Notes under the pieces: model-generated
Told to the model about the DNA's origin: nothing
Seen by the model: only the letters and a program-made list of their open reading frames with translations
The model's database searches: none
From: Alteromonadaceae bacterium
Lineage (GTDB): Bacteria > Pseudomonadota > Gammaproteobacteria > Enterobacterales > Alteromonadaceae
Reading direction: 5' to 3'
NCBI GenBank assembly: GCA_013216015.1
Contig: JABSOI010000010.1
Coordinates: forward strand, 144,505-208,504
DNA: 64,000 bases
In this document: piece by piece, positions 18,241 through 28,182 of the stretch
Layout: each line of letters starts with the position of its first letter
How positions within the stretch are numbered: position 1 is the stretch's first letter
Program-made: the position numbers and the translations under genes

Positions 18241-19569
18241 ATGACTACTCACACTACTTTTTCCAAAAAGATATTTATTTTAACGTTAGCAGCAGCAATA
18301 CCTTCCTACGTTTGCACGTTAATTTTCCTGTGGCTTATCCCCTACTCCAACTACGCTAAAGTTCTGTTAGCTACCCTGTTATCTTTAAGTGTATTCGGCT
18401 TTGCCTGGGCAATAAAACAACAGTTAGGTTTCCAATTTCAGACATTGTCAAATCTGGTTGAAGCAATCCGCAGCGGTGATTTTACTTTACGAGGAAAAAT
18501 AAGAAATACAAATGATCCCTTAGCTGAACTAATAGCACAAATTAACCTGTTATCCACCAGTTTGAGTGATCAAAGAATAGCGTCAGAAGAAGCATACCGC
18601 CTACTCGATAAAGCAATTGCCCATATTAATGTCGCTATTTTTGCTTTTAACGCTGAAGATAAAATAAAACTAGCTAACCCTGCTGCCGGAAGATTATTTG
18701 CCTGTGACTATCAGCAACTTTTCGGACAAACTGCTGAGCAGCTAGGTTTAAGTAACTTTTTCAGTAATGATCAACCTCAGCTTATTGAACACCACTTTCC
18801 CGGCGGAACAGGTCGCTGGCAAATACGCCTGGACAGCTATCGAGATAGTGGTATGCAGCGTAAATTACTCTTTATTACCGATTTAAAAACCGTTTTAAGA
18901 GAAGAAGAATTAAAAGCATGGAAAAATTTGATCAAGGTGATCAGTCACGAGGTCAATAATTCTTTATATCCTATCAGCTCGATAAGCCAAACATTAACTA
19001 AATTAGTCAACCAGCACCCGTTAGATGATGATTGGCAAACTGATATTACCGATGGTCTGACCGTTATCGGAGAAAGAGCAAATAACCTGACTGATTTTAT
19101 TAAACGTTACGCAAAAATTGCCCGGTTACCAGAGCCTAATAAACAGGTATTTTCAATAAGTAATTTAATCGCTCACACCAGCATATTAAAAACCAATAGT
19201 AATGATATTGTTATAGATGTTAACAGTGACAAAAATATGCAAATATTTGCTGATCAGGCGATGATTGAACAAGTGTTAATAAATTTACTAAAAAACGCCA
19301 TAGAAGCAGGAGCACCTGTAACTTTATCGTGGGCAGAAGATAAACAATCTCAATGGCTGAAAATAACCGATAATGGTCCTGGCATTAGTAATCCTGCTAA
19401 TTTGTTTGTGCCATTTTATTCTACAAAAGCTAACGGCTCAGGAATTGGCTTAGTTTTATGCCAACAAATTCTTGATAAACATCAGGGTTCTCTGAACATT
19501 GACAACCAAAGCGAAGGTGGTTGTCGGGTGCTGGTAACTTTGCCTATTATTTCTCAAAAAGTAAAATAA
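18241..19569 (+). CDS. membrane histidine kinase, NtrY-like
   Basis: 442 residues. Two transmembrane helices (about 11-33 and 38-58) have almost no periplasmic loop, so sensing is probably within the membrane or cytoplasm. Next come a HAMP-like linker, a PAS domain (about 118-215), the dimerisation/phosphoacceptor segment with His236 in VISHEVNNSLYP, and an HATPase domain with N-box Asn352 (INLLKNAIEAG), DNGPG (377-381) and GSGIGL (399-404). All catalytic motifs are intact. It follows the response regulator by 102 bp and is surely its partner. The small input domain resembles kinases that monitor membrane state. Confidence 0.92.
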   Translation: MTTHTTFSKKIFILTLAAAIPSYVCTLIFLWLIPYSNYAKVLLATLLSLSVFGFAWAIKQQLGFQFQTLSNLVEAIRSGDFTLRGKIRNTNDPLAELIAQINLLSTSLSDQRIASEEAYRLLDKAIAHINVAIFAFNAEDKIKLANPAAGRLFACDYQQLFGQTAEQLGLSNFFSNDQPQLIEHHFPGGTGRWQIRLDSYRDSGMQRKLLFITDLKTVLREEELKAWKNLIKVISHEVNNSLYPISSISQTLTKLVNQHPLDDDWQTDITDGLTVIGERANNLTDFIKRYAKIARLPEPNKQVFSISNLIAHTSILKTNSNDIVIDVNSDKNMQIFADQAMIEQVLINLLKNAIEAGAPVTLSWAEDKQSQWLKITDNGPGISNPANLFVPFYSTKANGSGIGLVLCQQILDKHQGSLNIDNQSEGGCRVLVTLPIISQKVK

Positions 19570-19957
19570 AACGATCTGTTCTACTACTGAGCTGTTTTAC
19601 GGCGGAGCTTTGATTTAAATGAAAAAATCATACGTGTTACAAAACTTAGATTCAACTAATAAAGAACATCAATACCAATTCTAACTTTAACATTTGTCTT
19701 CCTTTTATTTTGTAGATGAAAATCTTCAATTCAAAAAACCATAACTCTTATTTTAAACAAAATAAAATAAACTGTTGAAAATTTGACGCTTTTTTATTTA
19801 CCTTTAATCTCTATAAATATACCTTTCAAAATAAACTTTCCTTTATAAACAGCGTTAAAATTAAAACAAAAAGAATAGTTTATTTTGTCTTTAAAAACAA
19901 AAAGATAGAATAAATACTACTTTTATTTTTCTTGATTTGACCTGTCAAAAAACTGAT
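19570..19957. other. AT-rich leader before lipoprotein gene
   Basis: 388 bp without a gene. It contains an inverted pair CAAAATAAAC (19827-19836) and GTTTATTTTG (19878-19887), 120 and 80 bp upstream of the -24/-12 promoter. That is a suitable place for an activator site, though chance matches are likely in such AT-rich sequence. Confidence 0.35.
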
Positions 19958-19973
19958 TGGCATAACACTTGCC
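19957..19973 (+). promoter_or_regulatory. sigma-54 (-24/-12) promoter of lipoprotein gene
   Basis: TTGGCATAACACTTGCC: GG and GC are exactly 10 bases apart, and both TGGCA and TTGC halves match the consensus. Transcription would begin near 19984, about 28 bp before the lipoprotein start. Confidence 0.78.
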
Positions 19974-20011
19974 ATTTCATAAATACCAGATGTTTTACGA
20001 TTAGATTAATG

Positions 20012-20377
20012 ATGAAAATATTAAAATTATTAAGTTGTTCAATTTTATGCTTAACACTATTTGCTTGTAGCAGTACCACCAAGCAGTCGACATTTAAAAA
20101 GTTTGAAAAATTCAACGTTGAAAAAACATCTTATAACTCTGATCACCAAAGAATGTTGTCATTAATAAATCGCCCCGTGCCTAAAGACCAAGTTATGATG
20201 TTGGCATTTGCACAACAAAGAATGAATGAGGCTAATTACCCTTATTTTAATGGTGTAGAAATCAGAGGAAATAAAATCGAAGATCCTATGTTAATGACAC
20301 AAAATACTGTTTATTCAACGTTCATAGTAAATGACGTTAACGCAATAAATATCAATGGGCCACAAAAAAGCCTTTAG
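20012..20377 (+). CDS. small lipoprotein, sigma-54 promoter upstream
   Basis: About 121 residues from ATG 20012 (an ATG at 20009 is equally possible; the upstream in-frame codons from 19937 lie across the promoter and are unlikely to be coding). The lipobox is clear: a hydrophobic stretch SILCLTLFAC followed by SSTT, with the lipidated cysteine about residue 19. The mature part is polar, about 100 residues, with no recognised domain. With no Asp after the Cys, it should be sorted to the outer membrane. The promoter matches the regulator encoded upstream, so it is a probable output of this two-component system. Function unknown. Confidence 0.75.
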   Translation: MKILKLLSCSILCLTLFACSSTTKQSTFKKFEKFNVEKTSYNSDHQRMLSLINRPVPKDQVMMLAFAQQRMNEANYPYFNGVEIRGNKIEDPMLMTQNTVYSTFIVNDVNAININGPQKSL

Positions 20378-20392
20378 CTACCTCAAAACAGT

Positions 20393-21187
20393 TTAACTAA
20401 ATTGCTCAACCTGCCAGAAAAGTTTGTCAAAAACATTCAGCCATTGTTGATCGAATTCAGCTTCAATGCTTAATTGTTGATTAGTTACCGGATGTTTAAA
20501 CGTTAATTTTTTAGCCATTAACATTAAACGCTTAAAACCAAAATGTTCACAAAAAAAAGGATTTTGCTTGTTATCTCCATAATTGATATCGCCAATTATT
20601 GGATGACGTAAATGAGCCAAATGACGTCGTATTTGATGTCGTCTGCCGGTATAAGGCATTAGTTTTATCATTGAATATCTAACACTGTCATATTTGCCCA
20701 AAGGTATCGCTAAAGTGGCTGAATCTATTGCCTGATAATGCGTTTTTGCCAGTTGCGCGGGTTTATCTCTACTGACATTTTTATCCCCGTATTTATCAAG
20801 CTTCTCCTTAAGTGCATAATCAACAACCCCCTCTCCAGATAAATGACCACGAACCAGCGCAAAATATGTTTTTTGAATTTCCTTTTCTGTAAACTGCCTG
20901 CCCATTTCACGCGCAACATCTTCATTTAATGCAAACAACAAAACACCGGAGGTCGGCCGATCAAGACGATGTACCGGATAAACATACTGTCCGACAAGAT
21001 CTCTGACTAATTGCAGAGCAAAATATTTTTCGTGTCTATCCATATAACTGCGATGTACAAAAAGACCTGCTGGTTTATCTACCGCTACCAGGTATTCGTC
21101 TTGATATAAGATAGTGAGTTGAGGTTTGTCGTCTTCTTCATTTATTTCATGTGGGGTTTCAGGGTTCAGTAAATCTTTATCGCACAT
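20393..21187 (-). CDS. truC: tRNA pseudouridine(65) synthase
   Basis: A 264-residue RluA-family pseudouridine synthase. Catalytic Asp76 sits in PVHRLDRPTSGVLLFA. The opening LTILYQDEYLVAVDKPAGLFVHRS and the lack of an S4 domain match TruC, which modifies U65 of several tRNAs in the cytoplasm. YTGRRHQIRRHLAHL, a substrate-binding block of the family, is intact. It converges with the lipoprotein gene, 15 bp apart, with no visible terminator between them. The N-terminal 20 residues are acidic and may be an extension. RluA-family members are similar, so specificity is likely, not certain. Confidence 0.85.
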   Translation of the reverse strand: MCDKDLLNPETPHEINEEDDKPQLTILYQDEYLVAVDKPAGLFVHRSYMDRHEKYFALQLVRDLVGQYVYPVHRLDRPTSGVLLFALNEDVAREMGRQFTEKEIQKTYFALVRGHLSGEGVVDYALKEKLDKYGDKNVSRDKPAQLAKTHYQAIDSATLAIPLGKYDSVRYSMIKLMPYTGRRHQIRRHLAHLRHPIIGDINYGDNKQNPFFCEHFGFKRLMLMAKKLTFKHPVTNQQLSIEAEFDQQWLNVFDKLFWQVEQFS

Positions 21188-21839
21188 TGAAGTTCTTCTT
21201 TAATTATCTCTTGAGTGACATTTTACATCAGTTAATTTTTGTGTGAAAACTTTATATTGTCTTTGTTTCAATTGAATTAGAGCTATGAATCAACTGCGTA
21301 TCATATACTGTTATTTCTGCCTTACGATTATTCAATTTTCAATAAACACCCAATTAATATGGTTAGAAAACCATCAAACTCAACTTTGACTGTCTGAGTA
21401 GCTCGCACATTTATGTGTGCCTTAAAGTGATGCGTGGATAAATCCAAGTTCTACAGATTGCTCGAATAAATCTACATGGATATGTTCTTCTCGGTTTTTA
21501 ATTGTAACAGCAACACTTAACCAGGACATAGCCAATTGCTATGCCTATGCCCAATTAACTGTGGCTATAAACCTTTAAGTATCTGATAAAAGTAAGTTTT
21601 GATGGGTTACGCCTACGGCTAACCCATCCTAAGTAATAAAATTATCTTTATATGTTAAATATTATAACAAAAATAATTACAGTCAGTTTCTACATGGAGA
21701 ATTTCAACTGTATCTTGTCGTATTTTCCAAAAACCTGAGACAACTGCAGAGGCAAGTTAATTAATGCAACTGGTATAATATATATTTATTCAAACTTACT
21801 ATGACAATCGACATAATTAATTCTAACTAAAAACTTAAA
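21188..21839. other. 652-bp gap holding relics of repeats C and D
   Basis: No gene seen. Around 21395-21465 is an inverted copy of repeat D (GCACATTTATGTGTGCC, then GTGGATAAATCCAAGTTCTA). Around 21520-21640 is a degenerate copy of element C, with GGACATAGCC, TTAACTGTGGCTATAA and GATGGGTTACGCC facing GGCTAACCCATCC. The rest is AT-rich. Confidence 0.6.
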
Positions 21840-22850
21840 TCACAAAGCCTTAACAATATCCTTAACTAAAGATGGGCCTTGATAAATAAAACCAGTATAA
21901 ACTTGCACCAAGCTGGCCCCGGCGGCAATTTTTTCTTTTGCGTCAGCTCCACTGGCAATGCCACCAACACCAATAATAGGTAACTTACCTGCCAGAGCCG
22001 TTGATAAAATTGAAATAACCTGGGTACTTTTATCCTTTACGGGTTCGCCGCTTAAACCGCCCTGCTCGTTTCCATGTTCAAGGTTTTCCACTCCTTGGCG
22101 CGACAAGGTTGTATTCGTTGCAATAACACCATCAATGTTATTATCAATAAGCGATTTTGCTATTGACTTCACCTCTTCCTGAGTTAAATCAGGGGCGATT
22201 TTCACTGCAACAGGTACATATTTCCCATATTGCTCAGCTAATAATTTTTGCTCCACTTTTAATGCTGCCAGTAGTTCATTTAATGCGTCACCGTATTGTA
22301 ATGAACGTAAACCGGGTGTATTTGGCGAAGAAATATTAACGGTGATGTAAGTTGCATAATCGTAAACCTTGCGCATGCAGTGAATATAATCATCTTTCGC
22401 ATTTTCGTCAGGTGTGTCTTTATTTTTGCCAATATTAATGCCTAAAACACCTTTAAAATTTGCTTGCCTAACTTGGTCAATCAAATAATCAACACCTTTA
22501 TTATTAAAACCCATACGGTTAATAATGGCATTTGCCTTTTCTAAGCGGAAAATACGTGGTTTGTCATTGCCCGGTTGGGGTCTTGGAGTAATTGTACCTA
22601 TTTCAATAAAACCAAAGCCTATAGCAGCAAAAGCATTAATACATTCGCCATTTTTATCTAAACCCGCTGCTAGTCCTACCAGATTAGGAAAGTTTATTCC
22701 CATCACCTCAACAGGTTTGTCTGGCACATTTTGTTGATAAATTGCTTTTAGTGGTGTTGAACCCGTACTTTTTAAACCTTTAATCGTTAACTCATGAATC
22801 GTTTCAGCATCAAACTGAAAAAGTACCTTGCGTATTGCCGAATAAAACAT
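21840..22850 (-). CDS. pyrD: dihydroorotate dehydrogenase (quinone), class 2
   Basis: 336 residues from the chosen start; it oxidises dihydroorotate to orotate with ubiquinone, at the inner membrane, in pyrimidine synthesis. The N-terminal amphipathic helix region [20 protein letters not shown] is the class 2 membrane-association domain. FMN-barrel motifs [18 protein letters not shown] and [14 protein letters not shown] are present, with catalytic Ser175 at the same number as in E. coli. ATG 22850 is preferred because AAGAGG lies 6 bases upstream; the frame extends ten residues further to 22880 without a good site. Monocistronic. Confidence 0.95.
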   Translation of the reverse strand: MFYSAIRKVLFQFDAETIHELTIKGLKSTGSTPLKAIYQQNVPDKPVEVMGINFPNLVGLAAGLDKNGECINAFAAIGFGFIEIGTITPRPQPGNDKPRIFRLEKANAIINRMGFNNKGVDYLIDQVRQANFKGVLGINIGKNKDTPDENAKDDYIHCMRKVYDYATYITVNISSPNTPGLRSLQYGDALNELLAALKVEQKLLAEQYGKYVPVAVKIAPDLTQEEVKSIAKSLIDNNIDGVIATNTTLSRQGVENLEHGNEQGGLSGEPVKDKSTQVISILSTALAGKLPIIGVGGIASGADAKEKIAAGASLVQVYTGFIYQGPSLVKDIVKAL

Positions 22851-22911
22851 AATACCTCTTAACAACTTATAAAATACCAATTGGTATTCTTAATAAACAA
22901 AAATAATAAAC

Positions 22912-22938
22912 AAAAAAATCCCCACTAATGCGGGGATT
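22912..22938 (-). terminator. terminator of the glutamate dehydrogenase gene
   Basis: On the minus strand AATCCCC pairs with GGGGATT across a short loop and is followed by seven T residues, about 40 bp after the dehydrogenase stop. Confidence 0.8.
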
Positions 22939-22973
22939 CTATCATTTTACTTATTTACATTAAATCTTTAGGC

Positions 22974-25900
22974 TTATTTTGTTGGATCACAATTTAAACT
23001 TAATAGCATCAACTCACGAAGTGCCACCGAGAATTTAGCAAACTCATGGGTTTTACCCATTCTGAAGTCGGCTAAAATATGATACCAACGCGCAAGTGGT
23101 TGTTCATTAGTTTCGATCCAACTATCTAACATGCCTTCAATATCAATTTTTTCTGCATCACAATTACAACGTAAAACAACTTGTGTCAAAGAACGTTGTT
23201 GCCAATCAAGCTCTTCTCTGAATGAAGCTCTTGCCAATGCTTGCCAATGGTTAGAAACGGGTTGCCCGGTAATTTGATCCAGAAACCAGTGTAAATCTAA
23301 TCTCACACCTAGTCTAAAGTACAGATCCGCAATTACATCAATTGAACGTCCATCGCAATGAGCAATGTCAGCGATATCCATTACAGGGAATAACGAACTT
23401 AACTGCGAGATACGTTCAGCAATATTGCTAGGTACACCTGTTTTAACTAAATCACCCTCAACATGTTTAAGTTGTGAAACTTCTTCTTTAACTAATAATT
23501 TATCCAAATTCTCAGCTAAATGTTTAAACGTTGGTTGGTAAAGCGCAATAGTTTGAGCAATGTCCAGCGCTTTATTGCGATGACGCAGGAACCAACGAGT
23601 TGCGCGTCTTACGGTTCTACGCAATTGAAATAACATTTCAGTTTGAATTGATGTTGAAATTTTATTATCTAATAAGATGATTTCTTGCCATATATCTGAC
23701 AATTCAAATACTTCACTCGCCATGACATAGCAATTAGTTATTTCAGCAACCGTTGCACCTGTTTCTTCAGCCATGCGATTAACAAAATTAAAGCCCATAT
23801 CGTTACCAATAATATTAGCTAATTTTGTCGCTATAATTTCGGCACGCAAAGGATGTTCCTGCATTTGCGCCTGATATTTATTCTGGAGCTGTTTTGGAAA
23901 TGCTTGTATTAACAAACGATCATGAAACGGGTTATCGGTAATTTCAGGACAAACCAAATCTTCTTTCAATACCATTTTGCTGTAAGCCAATAATACAGAT
24001 AACTCCGGTCGTGTTAATCCTTGGCCTTTAGCCAAACGTTCCGCTATTTCGTCATCATTAGGAATAAATTCTAAAGCTCTGTCTAATTTACCCTTACGTT
24101 CTAACTCATGAATAAACCGAACCTGTTCTTTTAATTGATTAACGCTGCGCATCTCAGTAATTGATAAGGAGTGTGTTTGACGATAACAATCTGCTAAAAC
24201 AATTTCTGAAACCTGTTCTGTCATATCATATAAAAGTTTATTTCTCTGCTTAACGGTAAGATCACCACTTTGAACCAGACCGTTTAGCAAGATTTTAATA
24301 TTGACTTCATTATCAGAACAATCAACACCACCGACATTATCTACTGAGTCTGAATTAATTCGACCACCATTGGTAGCAAATTCTATACGGCCCAGTTGTG
24401 TTAATCCTAAGTTACCACCCTCACCGACTACTTTGGTCTGCAATTCATTACCATTAATACGTAATGAATCGTTCGCTCTGTCGCCAACTTCTAAATGAGA
24501 CTCTTTACTACCTTTAACATAAGTACCAATGCCACCATTCCATAACAAATCAACTTTCATTTTAAGAATGCTTTGCATTAATTCTGCTGGCGACATTTTT
24601 TGCTTTTGTGTACCCAGCATTTTTTTAATTTGCGGTGTTAACTTAATAGATTTTACTTGGCGGCTAAAAACAGCACCACCTTCTGAAATTAAATCTTTAT
24701 TGTAATCTTCCCAGCTACAACCAGGTAAATTGAACAGACGTTCACGCTCTTTATAGCTGCTGGCCGCATCTGGTGTTGGATCAATAAATATATGCATATG
24801 ATTAAAAGCAGCTTGTAGCCTAATATGTTTAGATAACAACATACCATTACCAAAAACATCTCCCGCCATGTCACCTATACCGATACAAGTAAAATCAGTA
24901 GATTGACAATCAATATCCATTTCACGGAAATGACGTTTAACAGACTCCCATGCACCTCTTGCCGTAATCCCCATACGTTTGTGATCATAACCAACACTAC
25001 CACCAGAGGCGAACGCATCACCCATCCAGAAGTTATAATCATCGGCAATACCGTTGGCAATATCAGAAAATGTTGCCGTACCTTTATCTGCAGCAACCAC
25101 TAAATACGGATCGTCTTCATCTAAACGTACAACATCAACTGGCGGAACAATCTCACCACCTATAATATTATCTGTTATATCCAATAAACCACAAATAAAA
25201 GTTTTATAACATTCTTTACCCGCTTCAAATATTTCTTGACGAGAACCGCCAACAGGAAGTTGTTTACAAACAAAACCACCTTTTGCGCCTACCGGAACAA
25301 TGACGGTATTTTTTACTTGCTGAGCTTTAACTAAGCCTAATATTTCTGTTCGGAAATCTTCACGTCTGTCTGACCAACGTAATCCACCACGGGCAACTTT
25401 ACCGCCACGTAAGTGAACACCTTCAATTTGAGGTGAATAAACAAAAATTTCAAATTTAGGCAATGGTAATGGCACATCGGATATTTGTTCTGGTAAAATT
25501 TTAAAAGAAATGTAAGATTTATTGCCTTTAACAGGATCCTGTTGGAAATAGTTAGTTCTGATGGTGGCATTAATCATTTCCACAAAACGACGAATAATTC
25601 TGTCGTCATCTAAGTTAGCTACGTTGTCTAAAGAGGTTTCAATTTCATCTAATATTTTCGCCTGAGCTTTTTCAGATGCTTTGTTTTTGGGATCAAAACG
25701 AAATTTAAAAGCATTAATTAATAATTCCGCAATATCAGGGTAACGGGCAAAAGTATCTTCAATATAACTTTGACTAAATGTACCGCCAATTTGACGTTCG
25801 TATTTTGCAAAAGCTCTTAAAATTGAAACTTCACGACCATCTAATTCAGCGCCCAATATTAAACGGTTAAAACCGTCATCTTCTAAATCACCTCCCCAAA

Positions 25901-27824
25901 CTTTTGCAAATGCATATTGAAATAAACTTTGCACCACTTCCAGGTTAAATTTACCTTTACCGGTAAGTAACATTGAAAAGTCTAAAATCCAATAAATTTG
26001 ACCCTCGTTAGTTCGAACCGCAAACGGGCTTTCACCAATAACTTTTAAACCAAAATTTTCTAAAATTGGTAAAACGTCAGAAAGGTGCAAAGGTTCACCT
26101 GAATGGAATAATTTTAATTTAACCAATCGGCTATCATGCTTTTCTTCCTGTGGCTGATAAAATAGCATTTCCAATGGATTATCATCAGATATCGCTTCTA
26201 ATTTTTCAACATCAACAATAGCCGAACCAGGTAAAACTTCATCCTTATACGATTGTGGAAAACTCACATATTTACGACTTAACTCTTTACCTTTAGCTTC
26301 ACCTTTGTGAGAATTTAGCGCACCAGCTAATTTATCATCCCAGCTACGGGCCGCTTCATTTAAATTCTTTTCAATTTCTTTCACGTTAATATCTGCTTTA
26401 GTTGAGTTAACCCGAACAATATAATGCGTTCGAGCTTGAACAGACTCGGAAAAATAAGTCGTAAATTCCACTTCCCTGTCACTGCCCAAAGCTTCTTGTA
26501 ATAATTTTTGGGTCGCCACACGCAATTCTGTGTTGTAGCGTTCTCTGGGCACATAAACCATGCATGAATAAAAACGGTCAAATGCATCCCGGCGAATAAA
26601 CAAACCAGAATAATCACGTTCCTGCATTTGAAAAATGCCAAGCACATTTTTTAATAACTCTTCCGTATCTGTTTGTAATATTTCGTCTCTTGGATAAGTC
26701 TCTAAAATATTAATCAAGGTTTTATAAGCGTGTGTACCATGAGCAAAACCAGAAGATTCACATACAGCCATAACTTTAGATTTAATGAACGGGAGATCTA
26801 AGGCACTATTTGTGTAATATGACGAACCAAACAAGCCTACAAAACGCTCTTCACCAATAACATTGCCTTTGTTGTCAAATTGCTTAATACCAATGTAATC
26901 AAGATGTGCTGGCCGATGAACACGAGAACGTGAATTAGTTTTGGTTAAAATCAATAAGTTTTTACCCAAAGCAATTTCACGGGCAGATTTACTCAAATCC
27001 GAAATTAAACGCTGTTTAGTTCCATTTGAATTTTTCATTAAACCTAAACTGGTTTCAACATTTGCCGTTAAAGCTATTTCACCTTTTAAAGCTTCAACAT
27101 TATAAGAACGATAACCCATCAAGGTAAAATTATCGTCTAATATCCATTGCAGAAATTCTACCGCATCTTCTTTTTCTGCTTTAGAACCTGGTAATTTGGC
27201 TTTTTTAACATCAGTAATGATATCCGCAAGCCGAGTGCGCATTTTTTGCCAATCACTTACCGTTAACGAAATATCACTTACGACCGACAATAATTCTTTA
27301 GCAACGTTATCAAGTACTGTTTGTTCAGTCTGGCGATCAATTTCAATAAAAAATACCGTTTCTATTGAAGTAGATACTAACGATTTATCCGCTGCAGCAG
27401 CTAATTCTGTAATATTTTTATTTTTATCCCGAACAATCTTGATTGGACAATTAAGCATTAAATGCGGTGACAAACCTAAACGGTTTAACGCAATACGTAA
27501 TGAATCAACCAAAAATGGCATATCACTGATAATCACTTCAATAACAGTATGACTTGATTTCCAACCATGTTTTGAAACTTGAGGGTTAAAAACCTTAATG
27601 ACAGGTGTTGAATCCTGATGACCATTAAGTGCTTTCCATAAACTCAGGGTTGCACCGTACATATCACTATCATTGCGATGGGCTAAATCTAAAGTCGAAA
27701 TATTACTGTAAAGCAGCTCTGCAAATTGGGCTACTAAGGGTGAAGTATCGAGAGGTACTTTTTTTTGTATTAATTGAGCCACGTTTTTAAGTATTACTGA
27801 GGGTAAACCATCTACTAACGCCAT
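22974..27824 (-). CDS. gdhB: NAD-specific glutamate dehydrogenase, 180-kDa class
   Basis: A 1616-residue protein, the usual length of the large bacterial NAD-GDH, a catabolic enzyme converting glutamate to 2-oxoglutarate and ammonia. The first half holds ACT-like regulatory segments. The central catalytic part has the substrate block RGGLRWSDRREDFRTE, KGGFVCKQLP with the catalytic-type lysine, PPVDVV and the dinucleotide-binding GIGDMAGDVFGNGMLL. The C-terminal third is helical. The ATG 27824 has an AAAAGGAAAA site upstream. It is a single-gene unit with its own terminator. Glutamate use as a carbon source fits a protein-degrading marine heterotroph. Confidence 0.96.
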   Translation of the reverse strand: MALVDGLPSVILKNVAQLIQKKVPLDTSPLVAQFAELLYSNISTLDLAHRNDSDMYGATLSLWKALNGHQDSTPVIKVFNPQVSKHGWKSSHTVIEVIISDMPFLVDSLRIALNRLGLSPHLMLNCPIKIVRDKNKNITELAAAADKSLVSTSIETVFFIEIDRQTEQTVLDNVAKELLSVVSDISLTVSDWQKMRTRLADIITDVKKAKLPGSKAEKEDAVEFLQWILDDNFTLMGYRSYNVEALKGEIALTANVETSLGLMKNSNGTKQRLISDLSKSAREIALGKNLLILTKTNSRSRVHRPAHLDYIGIKQFDNKGNVIGEERFVGLFGSSYYTNSALDLPFIKSKVMAVCESSGFAHGTHAYKTLINILETYPRDEILQTDTEELLKNVLGIFQMQERDYSGLFIRRDAFDRFYSCMVYVPRERYNTELRVATQKLLQEALGSDREVEFTTYFSESVQARTHYIVRVNSTKADINVKEIEKNLNEAARSWDDKLAGALNSHKGEAKGKELSRKYVSFPQSYKDEVLPGSAIVDVEKLEAISDDNPLEMLFYQPQEEKHDSRLVKLKLFHSGEPLHLSDVLPILENFGLKVIGESPFAVRTNEGQIYWILDFSMLLTGKGKFNLEVVQSLFQYAFAKVWGGDLEDDGFNRLILGAELDGREVSILRAFAKYERQIGGTFSQSYIEDTFARYPDIAELLINAFKFRFDPKNKASEKAQAKILDEIETSLDNVANLDDDRIIRRFVEMINATIRTNYFQQDPVKGNKSYISFKILPEQISDVPLPLPKFEIFVYSPQIEGVHLRGGKVARGGLRWSDRREDFRTEILGLVKAQQVKNTVIVPVGAKGGFVCKQLPVGGSRQEIFEAGKECYKTFICGLLDITDNIIGGEIVPPVDVVRLDEDDPYLVVAADKGTATFSDIANGIADDYNFWMGDAFASGGSVGYDHKRMGITARGAWESVKRHFREMDIDCQSTDFTCIGIGDMAGDVFGNGMLLSKHIRLQAAFNHMHIFIDPTPDAASSYKERERLFNLPGCSWEDYNKDLISEGGAVFSRQVKSIKLTPQIKKMLGTQKQKMSPAELMQSILKMKVDLLWNGGIGTYVKGSKESHLEVGDRANDSLRINGNELQTKVVGEGGNLGLTQLGRIEFATNGGRINSDSVDNVGGVDCSDNEVNIKILLNGLVQSGDLTVKQRNKLLYDMTEQVSEIVLADCYRQTHSLSITEMRSVNQLKEQVRFIHELERKGKLDRALEFIPNDDEIAERLAKGQGLTRPELSVLLAYSKMVLKEDLVCPEITDNPFHDRLLIQAFPKQLQNKYQAQMQEHPLRAEIIATKLANIIGNDMGFNFVNRMAEETGATVAEITNCYVMASEVFELSDIWQEIILLDNKISTSIQTEMLFQLRRTVRRATRWFLRHRNKALDIAQTIALYQPTFKHLAENLDKLLVKEEVSQLKHVEGDLVKTGVPSNIAERISQLSSLFPVMDIADIAHCDGRSIDVIADLYFRLGVRLDLHWFLDQITGQPVSNHWQALARASFREELDWQQRSLTQVVLRCNCDAEKIDIEGMLDSWIETNEQPLARWYHILADFRMGKTHEFAKFSVALRELMLLSLNCDPTK

Positions 27825-28182
27825 GCCGTTTTCCTTTTGGATAAAAGCTTGAAATAACTTGTTGTTTATTCTTTGTATATTTGTCGTATATCTGTTGTTT
27901 AAATACTTTTCATCTTAACTTAACACAATTTGTATTAAGTGTTGATCACTGTCTATTAGCATAGACTATTATATTCATCAGGTGGATTTTATTAATAAAT
28001 CTAAGGGATTGCGAGTGTTATTTTATTACAGATACGAAATATTGTGTAGATAGGGTATAAAAAAAGTTATAGGAGTAAATGTTTATTCATTTGCATGTAA
28101 TAGAAAATGACCTTTCGGCCATTTTCTTGTTTATTTATGCATTTTTATCACATTATGAAAATGTTAAAAAAATTTTAATTAT
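27825..28182. other. 358-bp gap between two minus-strand genes
   Basis: AT-rich promoter region for the glutamate dehydrogenase plus the 3' flank of the RND gene. An 8-bp hairpin AGAAAATG / CATTTTCT (28102-28127) lies 56 bp after the RND stop. On the minus strand it lacks a clear T-tract, so it is only a weak terminator candidate. No gene seen. Confidence 0.5.

Noticed and set aside
22157..22737. Plus-strand frames within pyrD
   Set aside because: Shadow frames of a strongly supported gene on the other strand.
24301..27552. Several plus and minus frames inside the glutamate dehydrogenase gene
   Set aside because: The 1616-residue frame is intact and family-like throughout; the others are by-products of composition.
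28102..28127. Terminator of the RND gene
   Set aside because: The hairpin is fair, but there is no T-run on the minus strand, so it is noted only within the gap entry.
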